Below are positions 5,979-10,029 of a DNA stretch of 10,029 nt, piece by piece. Made by a program: the position numbers and the translations under genes. The DNA lies in NCBI GenBank assembly GCA_964599835.1, contig CAZRHF010000083.1, forward strand, positions 1 through 10,029, given 5' to 3'. This stretch comes from SFWF01 sp964599835. GTDB lineage: Bacteria > Bacillota > Clostridia > Oscillospirales > Acutalibacteraceae. The notes beneath the pieces were generated by a model. That model was not told the DNA's origin. It saw only the letters and a program-made list of their open reading frames with translations, and searched no databases. Numbering within the stretch: position 1 is the stretch's first letter; every line of letters begins with the position of its first letter.

Positions 5979-6081
5979 GTGCCGAAGGCACTCCTTAATG
6001 TTGCCGTAGGCAACACATCATTCATCATTCGGCGTCAGCCGAACATCATGTGCGAAGCACACATCATTGCGGCGTAGCCGC
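5979..6081. repeat. String of short perfect hairpins with CATCAT linkers (array B)
   Basis: Five perfect hairpins follow one another: GTGCC/GGCAC (loop gaa, 5979-5991), GTTGCC/GGCAAC (loop gta, 6000-6014), TTCGGC/GCCGAA (loop gtca, 6028-6043), TGTGC/GCACA (loop gaa, 6049-6061) and GCGGC/GCCGC (loop gta, 6069-6081). From the second onward they are joined by variants of CATCATT. Stems differ, yet each is fully self-complementary. Stem types TTGCC/GGCAA and GCGGC/GCCGC recur in array A at 1353-1390. The last hairpin lies inside the 3' end of the GH16 gene. Confidence 0.8.
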
Positions 6082-6948
6082 TTTGGCCTTGGCGGCGGCA
6101 ATCTCTTCCTTAAGATAAAGATCCTCATCATCCTTCTGATAGAGACGGACGTAATCGATCCAGTAATCTATCGGCATCTCGTCCTCATCGGTGAGAGCCC
6201 AGCCGTCGGGCAGCCATTTACTCTTTTCGGAGAATATCTCGTTGTTTATGATAAGGCGCTCGGGGTCGTGGAAGCCGTCGATTCCGTCGATGATATCGGC
6301 GCCGAAGTTTGCCTTTTCACCCGAAATGGGAACGGTGCAGTAAAGGGTATCGTCAACGAAGAACTTCATAAAGTCCTTATCCCACTCCATTGCATAGAGG
6401 TGGTATTCGTTGTTGAGATTTTCATAGTTTTCAAAGGTGTATGCGCGGGAGATACTTCCCTCTCCGCCGGGGAGCATACAATGCTTACCGCCTCCCCACT
6501 TGTGGAGATTGGCAACAACGTTTCTGTCGGAGGAGAAAATCTCGAAAATGTCGATCTCACAGCCCCAGCTGGATTTTCTGAGCCAGGGATTGGCGGTGCA
6601 CCAGAAGGAGGGCCAAGCGCCGTGACGGAAGGGGATCTTTGCCCTCATTTCTACGTAGCCGTAGCGGAATGCCATGGTCTCCAGAGTGTTGAAGCCCTGA
6701 GAAAGGGACCAGTTATAGCCCTCTTTTTCGCTCTTATGTACCTGAAGATGCATCTGTCCGTTTTCAACTCTGCCGTGTTTTTCGGAGTTGTCATACTCGT
6801 GCATTTCGGTGAACATAGTGCGGGAGAAGCCCCATTTATCAGGGTCGATACATCCCTTGTCAAATTCGTCATGCCAGACCAGAACGCGTCCTTTTTTCTC
6901 ATAGGGTGCGCCGCAGGCCTCTGCTTCTTTTTTCATAATTTCGCTCAT
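6064..6948 (-). CDS. Intracellular glycoside hydrolase family 16 protein
   Basis: GH16 enzymes cut beta-1,3/1,4-glucans, galactans and related chains with retention. The 294-residue protein shows the family jelly roll: WHDEFDKGCIDPDKW near residues 25-39, YGYVEMRAKIPFRHGAWPSFW (96-116) and the catalytic signature EIDIFE, with nucleophile E131, assisting D133 and acid/base E136. WIDYVRLYQ follows near the end of the domain. There is no signal peptide, which is unusual because most GH16 enzymes are secreted; an imported oligosaccharide is the likely substrate. ATG at 6946-6948 has GGAGG (6959-6963) ten bases upstream. The final codons, A-A-T-P-Q and the TGA stop, come from the repeat hairpin at 6069-6081. 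Subfamily cannot be fixed from the sequence alone. Confidence 0.93.
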   Translation of the reverse strand: MSEIMKKEAEACGAPYEKKGRVLVWHDEFDKGCIDPDKWGFSRTMFTEMHEYDNSEKHGRVENGQMHLQVHKSEKEGYNWSLSQGFNTLETMAFRYGYVEMRAKIPFRHGAWPSFWCTANPWLRKSSWGCEIDIFEIFSSDRNVVANLHKWGGGKHCMLPGGEGSISRAYTFENYENLNNEYHLYAMEWDKDFMKFFVDDTLYCTVPISGEKANFGADIIDGIDGFHDPERLIINNEIFSEKSKWLPDGWALTDEDEMPIDYWIDYVRLYQKDDEDLYLKEEIAAAKAKAATPQ

Positions 6949-6999
6949 AATTTTTATACCTCCGTTTTTTAAAAGGTGCAGGAATTATCCTTCACGGGG

Positions 7000-7028
7000 A
7001 TTATACCATAACTTGGAGAAAAAGTACA
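7000..7028 (-). promoter_or_regulatory. Extended -10 promoter of the GH16 gene
   Basis: On the minus strand a perfect -10 TATAAT (7000-7005) is preceded by TGG, giving the extended TGn form (7006-7008). The -35 position, 17 bp upstream, holds only TGTACT (7023-7028), three matches to TTGACA. A weak -35 with an extended -10 often means activator dependence. Expected leader is about 45 bases. Confidence 0.65.
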
Positions 7029-7067
7029 GAAATAAATCGACCTTCGGCGAAGAAAAATACTGCGTTA

Positions 7068-7148
7068 GGGAAGAGGGATGAGGGAAGAGGGAATGCCAAT
7101 TTTTATCTGCGTTTTAATTATTTTCCCTTCTCCCTTTTCCCTTGTCCC
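7068..7148. repeat. Paired G-run and C-run heptad arrays forming an inverted repeat
   Basis: GGG runs start at 7068, 7075, 7082 and 7089, and CCC runs start at 7125, 7132, 7139 and 7146, both at an exact 7-base period with four-base A/T-rich loops (AAGA/ATGA; TTCT/TTTT/TTGT). The two halves are approximate inverted copies separated by about 33 bp. Each half could form a G-quadruplex, on opposite strands, or the two could pair as a long cruciform. It lies in the divergent region between the GH16 and spoVB-like genes, upstream of both promoters. Confidence 0.7.
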
Positions 7149-7184
7149 TAAACCGCTAAGAAAAATCTCCGCCGCAGCCGGAAG

Positions 7185-7213
7185 ATATAAATTACCCTTC
7201 CCCCGCATATAAT
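7185..7213 (+). promoter_or_regulatory. Candidate promoter of the spoVB-like gene, possibly SigE-type
   Basis: CATATAAT (7206-7213) lies 17 bases before the start codon and resembles the SigE -10 (CATACAAT-like). ATATAA (7185-7190) lies 15 bp upstream and resembles the SigE -35 ATA core, but the two bases before it do not match. No TTGACA is present for a vegetative promoter, although TATAAT (7208-7213) is a perfect SigA -10. The call leans on spoVB of Bacillus subtilis being expressed in the mother cell. Confidence 0.4.
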
Positions 7214-7230
7214 TCTTCGGGGGGATATCC

Positions 7231-8745
7231 ATGCGCGTCAGTAAGGTCATATTTATTAAAAATGCTGTCATTTTAACCCTTTCCAGCCTCATCATCCGTT
7301 TTATCGGAATGTTTTTCCGTATATGGCTGGCAGGGGCGGTGGGCAGTGAGGGAATGGGTCTTTACACTCAGATCTTCTCCTTCTACGTTCTGGCCTCTGC
7401 CTTCGCTTCCACGGGAATCAATACCGCCGTTACCCGCCTGGTTTCGGAAGAGCTTGCGGCGGGAAACCCTAAAGGCGTGCGCAAAATTCTAACAAAATGT
7501 ATTATAGTTACACTTTTTGTCGCATTATTATCCTGCGGTTTAATATTTTTTGGGGCAGATTTCATAAGCGAAAGGCTGATAGGCGATCCTCGGGCCACAA
7601 ATGCCATACGTACCCTCACCTTTTCCCTGCCCTTTATGGGTCTGTCCTCCTGCTTTAAGGGGTATTTCATTGCGCGAAAACGGTCAGCACCCGGAGGCAC
7701 GTCACAGATACTTGAACAGCTTGCCCGTATAGGAATAATAATGCTCTTATTTATGAAGAAGCCGGCAGTAAATATCGGGGACGCCTGCAACCGTGTGATA
7801 CTGGGGGACGGTCTTGCCGAGATATGCTCCTTTTTATATCTCTATTTGGTATTTCTTATCGACAAAGCAAAAAATCTGCCGAAAAAGGTGGGCTCCTCCC
7901 CTCCCTATTCGGTGCTGTCAAAGCTTCGCCACATCGCCCTGCCCATAACGGTGGGGCGGTATCTTAACTCCTTGCTTCGTACCATAGAAAGCCTTCTTGT
8001 GCCGAAAAAACTTGAGTTGAGCGGGCTTTCATCTGCCGAAGCCCTTTCGGTATACGGGGTCATAAAAGGAATGGCACTTCCCCTCATCTTCTTCCCGGCC
8101 TCCTTTTTATCTGCTATGTCTACCCTGCTGATACCCGAGATGAGCGAGGCGGCGGCGCTGGGCAGAAGCTATAAGGTAAAATACACAGCAGAACGGTGCG
8201 TGAAGGTTACCCTTATAACCTCCCTTCCCATCGCAGTAATATTCTTCTACGCCTCGGAGTCGCTTGGGCAGATATTCTACCGCGACCCATCCTCGGGAGA
8301 AATGATAAAGCTTCTCGCGCCCATAATTCCCCTTATGTATCTTGATTCGGTATGCGACGGACTGCTTAAAGGTCTGGATCAGCAGGTCAGTATCTTCCGT
8401 AATTCCATTACCGACTCTCTTGGGCGGCTCGGGCTTATCTACCTTCTTTTGCCGAGGTTCGGAGTAGTCGGATTTATCGGGATTATGTATTTAAGCAACC
8501 TTTTCACCTGCGGAGCCAATCTTTTAAGGGTACTTAAGATCACAGGGGCAAGGATATCCTTCTTCTCAAAGCTTATCCTGCCCGGGGTCACCGCCCTGAC
8601 GGTGGGAACGGTGGGTTATCTGCTGATAGGGCATTTCGGACTTCCCGATCTCCCCTTTTTGCTTATCTACGCCTCCCTTACCGTCATATTTTATCTGATA
8701 ATCATCTTCGGATGCGGATGTGTAACAAGGGAAGAGCTTACCTGA
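7231..8745 (+). CDS. spoVB: SpoVB-family flippase / polysaccharide exporter-like protein
   Basis: This is a MATE/MOP-superfamily integral membrane protein related to MurJ and Wzx lipid-linked sugar flippases; SpoVB acts in spore cortex peptidoglycan synthesis. The 504 residues are close to the usual length of about 520. The N-terminus KNAVILTLSSLIIRFIGMFFRIWLAGAVG followed by GMGLY is the family signature. About 12-14 hydrophobic segments spread over the length; the region KRSAPGGTSQILEQLAR (about 150-166) and LLKGLDQQ (about 380) are typical cytoplasmic and substrate-path elements. ATG at 7231 is preceded by CGGGGGGAT (7218-7226), a weak G-rich ribosome binding site. CCCCCG at 7200-7205 could mask it in longer transcripts. 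Other family members such as YabM-like exporters are the main alternative, so the gene name is probable rather than certain. Confidence 0.8.
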   Translation: MRVSKVIFIKNAVILTLSSLIIRFIGMFFRIWLAGAVGSEGMGLYTQIFSFYVLASAFASTGINTAVTRLVSEELAAGNPKGVRKILTKCIIVTLFVALLSCGLIFFGADFISERLIGDPRATNAIRTLTFSLPFMGLSSCFKGYFIARKRSAPGGTSQILEQLARIGIIMLLFMKKPAVNIGDACNRVILGDGLAEICSFLYLYLVFLIDKAKNLPKKVGSSPPYSVLSKLRHIALPITVGRYLNSLLRTIESLLVPKKLELSGLSSAEALSVYGVIKGMALPLIFFPASFLSAMSTLLIPEMSEAAALGRSYKVKYTAERCVKVTLITSLPIAVIFFYASESLGQIFYRDPSSGEMIKLLAPIIPLMYLDSVCDGLLKGLDQQVSIFRNSITDSLGRLGLIYLLLPRFGVVGFIGIMYLSNLFTCGANLLRVLKITGARISFFSKLILPGVTALTVGTVGYLLIGHFGLPDLPFLLIYASLTVIFYLIIIFGCGCVTREELT

Positions 8746-8761
8746 TGTTTCACGTGAAGTC
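8746..8761 (+). promoter_or_regulatory. Degenerate parS-like site
   Basis: TGTTTCACGTGAAGTC begins on the base after the spoVB-like stop codon. It matches the parS consensus TGTTNCACGTGAAACA at all but the last three bases, keeping the CACGTG core and the whole left half-site. It lies 94 bp, close to nine helical turns, from the perfect site at 8840. A hairpin GTCGAG/CTCGAC with loop ggg (8759-8773) overlaps its right end. Confidence 0.5.
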
Positions 8762-8839
8762 GAGGGGCTCGACACCCAAACGCAAATATAGCGTTTATCT
8801 TTGCTCAAAACGGGACGCCCGAACGTCAGTCTTGCGGTA

Positions 8840-8855
8840 TGTTTCACGTGAAACA
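8840..8855. promoter_or_regulatory. parS: parS centromere site (ParB binding)
   Basis: TGTTTCACGTGAAACA is a perfect 16-bp palindrome and an exact match to the chromosomal parS consensus TGTTNCACGTGAAACA. ParB loads at parS, spreads, and with ParA and SMC segregates the origin region. Such sites cluster near oriC, which agrees with the rpsF-ssb-rpsR operon nearby. It lies in the gap between the spoVB-like and HAD genes, in no gene. parA and parB are not in this window. Confidence 0.9.
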
Positions 8856-8950
8856 GTGAACAGTGCGAAGTTTCTCCGACGGATGTATAAGAGTAACACT
8901 TCGTGTGAGTAAAAAGAGTACCGACTTCATAAATATTTACGGTAACCCTG

Positions 8951-8996
8951 CCCTCCTTGCCTAAAGGAGGGGGGACCGCAAAGCGGTGGGAGGATA
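8951..8996. repeat. Diverged half-copy of the MITE-like element
   Basis: The run from CCTCCTTGCC to GGGAGGATAT aligns with the right half of the element at 1317-1544: CTCCTT..AAGGAG corresponds to TTCTCC..GGAGAA, GGGGACCG is shared, and ACCGC/GCGGT replaces ACCG/CGGT with both arms changed together. No matching left end is present. The paired changes suggest the stems are maintained rather than drifting freely. Confidence 0.5.
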
Positions 8997-9012
8997 TGCG
9001 AGAGATTAAAAT

Positions 9013-9042
9013 TTGACAAACACTAAACGTCTGTGCTATAAT
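9013..9042 (+). promoter_or_regulatory. Near-ideal vegetative promoter of the HAD phosphatase gene
   Basis: Perfect -35 TTGACA (9013-9018) and perfect -10 TATAAT (9037-9042) are separated by 18 bp. Transcription should start near 9049, giving a leader of about 15 bases with the ribosome binding site at its start. This rules out any translation start before about 9049. Confidence 0.88.
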
Positions 9043-9063
9043 CTTCGGGCAGAGGTGTTTAGT

Positions 9064-9885
9064 ATGAGTAATTACAGGATCGTTGCGTCCGATCTTGACG
9101 GCACGCTTTTTAATACGAAGGTTGAAGTAAGTCCGCAAAATCGCGCCGCCATAAAGAAGCTTTATGAAAAAGGCATTTACTTTGTCCCCTCCTCGGGAAG
9201 GACTCTTTGCGAGATCCCGAAGGAGCTTACCGACAACCCCTATATCCGTTTTATAATCTTTTCAAACGGCTCTTCGATATACGACAAGAAAACGGGCGAG
9301 ACCCTTTTAAACTGCATAGATAAGCAGGTTTCAAGCCTTGCTTTTGATATTATTGAGCAGTTTGAGACCCATATAACCCTCCGTCTCGGCGGTCATAACT
9401 ACGGCGATGCAAATACCGCCGACGACCAAAGCTGTGAATACCTTAACGTTGAAAGGGGTCATCGCGGCCTGCTCAACACCTACGGCAGGTTTATACCGAA
9501 CTCCAGGGAGTTTTACCGTAATGCCGACAATATTGAGATGATCTCGGTCTTTTTTCATAACGACAGCGACCGTATCAAATGCAAAGAGCTTCTGAAGGAG
9601 AAATGTGATCTGATGATCGCTTCGGCAATGCCTTATAACCTTGAGATCTGCTCCTCGTCGGCCGGAAAAGGAAACGCAAATTTAAAGCTCGGAGAATATC
9701 TCGGAATAGATAAAGCCGATATCATTGCAGTGGGCGACAGCGAAAACGATATTCCCGCAATCAAAACGGCAGGGCTCGGTCTTGCAGTAGCAAACGCCTG
9801 CGAAGCCTTGAAAACAGAAGCAGACGAGATAATCTGCGACAATGATTCCCACGTTGTAGAGTATATTTTAAATAATTATATATAG
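9064..9885 (+). CDS. Cof-type HAD-IIB family sugar/cofactor phosphatase
   Basis: Cytoplasmic magnesium-dependent phosphatase of the haloacid dehalogenase superfamily, acting on sugar phosphates or phosphorylated cofactors; the substrate of this member is unknown. The 273-residue product has motif I DLDGT (D10 nucleophile, D12), motif II in PSSGR (42-46), the motif III lysine near K202 in AGKGNANLKLGEYL, and motif IV GDSENDIPA (224-232; D225, D229). The C2-type cap lies between about 85 and 190. The frame is open from a TTG at 9013, but that codon is the -35 box. ATG at 9064 has AGAGGTG (9051-9057) six bases away and is the true start. It is a single-gene unit with its own promoter and a terminator 8 bp after the stop. 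Confidence 0.93.
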   Translation: MSNYRIVASDLDGTLFNTKVEVSPQNRAAIKKLYEKGIYFVPSSGRTLCEIPKELTDNPYIRFIIFSNGSSIYDKKTGETLLNCIDKQVSSLAFDIIEQFETHITLRLGGHNYGDANTADDQSCEYLNVERGHRGLLNTYGRFIPNSREFYRNADNIEMISVFFHNDSDRIKCKELLKEKCDLMIASAMPYNLEICSSSAGKGNANLKLGEYLGIDKADIIAVGDSENDIPAIKTAGLGLAVANACEALKTEADEIICDNDSHVVEYILNNYI

Positions 9886-9892
9886 AAAAATC

Positions 9893-9940
9893 AAAAGCAG
9901 ATATGTGTTTGAATTTACACACGTATCTGCTTTTTGTTTG
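9893..9940 (+). terminator. Strong rho-independent terminator of the HAD gene
   Basis: GCAGATATGTGT (9897-9908) pairs with ACACGTATCTGC (9919-9930) as a 12-bp stem with one wobble pair, extended by AAAA/TTTT outside and closed by a 10-base loop. It runs into TTTTTGTTTG. The A-rich left flank makes it potentially active in both directions. Confidence 0.92.
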
Positions 9941-9959
9941 TAGAAATATATAGGTTTGG

Positions 9960-10029
9960 TTGTAGGGGAGGGAAAGCGAAGCGTGCGACGCGGTAGTGAA
10001 TAAAGGTCCGGTGGACCTTTAGAGCCGCG
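9960..10029. repeat. Repeat block at the right edge with TTGTAGGGG end and perfect hairpin
   Basis: TTGTAGGGGAGG (9960-9971) repeats the end motif of the element at 5875-5954. It is followed by GC-rich sequence and a perfect 8-bp hairpin AAAGGTCC/GGACCTTT with loop ggt (10002-10020), of the same style as the hairpin strings. The element is cut by the window edge, and no gene is visible here. Confidence 0.45.

Noticed and set aside
5745..5991. Proline/phenylalanine-rich minus-strand frames (PFPISHFPFP)
   Set aside because: The repeats are the translation of the GGGAAAT heptads; both overlapping frames look alike, as expected for a simple repeat rather than a gene.
6067..6972. 301-residue open frame on the plus strand opposite the GH16 gene
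   Set aside because: It is antisense to a clear GH16 gene, has no recognisable domain or ribosome binding site, and ends in the GH16 promoter region.
8712..8912. 66-residue plus-strand open frame overlapping the spoVB-like stop
   Set aside because: It is made of the two parS-like sites and hairpins (MFHVK, VSRET) and has no ribosome binding site, so it is not a small protein.
8566..9138. 190-residue minus-strand open frame across the parS region
   Set aside because: It overlaps the 3' end of spoVB and the HAD promoter and start; stretches such as FHVKH are simply translated parS sequence.

Overview
The window reads as chromosomal DNA of an endospore-forming Firmicute, most likely a Clostridia member of gut or anaerobic type. 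Reasons: the rpsF-ssb-rpsR operon with a zinc-ribbon (CxxC...CxxH) form of S18, strong AGGAGG-type ribosome binding sites, a SpoVB-family sporulation protein, and a parS centromere site of the Bacillus/Clostridium consensus. Species cannot be named from the sequence. No transposase, phage gene, CRISPR, tRNA or rRNA was seen.

Layout. Positions 1-113 hold a terminator for a rightward gene that lies off the left edge, and a weak leftward terminator candidate. The leftward operon rpsF-ssb-rpsR (1136 to 114) has a clean promoter at 1223-1251 and a structured leader. Positions 1260-1576 are non-coding and full of repeats. Next come two leftward genes about 30 bp apart: a TIM-barrel glycosidase-like protein (DUF6067-like, 3607 to 1577) preceded by a DUF5107/TPR protein (5652 to 3637). 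Another non-coding block of about 400 bp (5653-6063) is built of several repeat families. A leftward intracellular GH16 glycosidase (6948 to 6064) follows. It is divergent from the rightward spoVB-like flippase gene (7231-8745). A 318-bp gap then carries parS and a half-copy repeat, followed by a HAD-family phosphatase gene (9064-9885) with a near-ideal promoter and a strong terminator.

How it fits together. The ribosomal/SSB operon and the parS site both suggest an origin-proximal location, since both sit near oriC in Bacillus relatives. GH16, DUF5107-TPR and the DUF6067-like protein all lack signal peptides. Together they look like a small cytoplasmic glycan-processing locus whose substrate is unknown and whose transporter is not in the window.

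The least ordinary content is intergenic: strings of short perfect hairpins with different stems joined by a constant CATCAT linker; heptanucleotide-period arrays (GGGAAAT, GGGAAGA/CCCTTCT, CAGGTGT); a roughly 230-bp MITE-like element with about 20-bp terminal inverted repeats and a related half-copy elsewhere; and TTGTARGGG-bounded elements. I found no clear new defence or enzymatic system. The hairpin strings and the uncharacterised sugar-enzyme trio are the best candidates for something undescribed.
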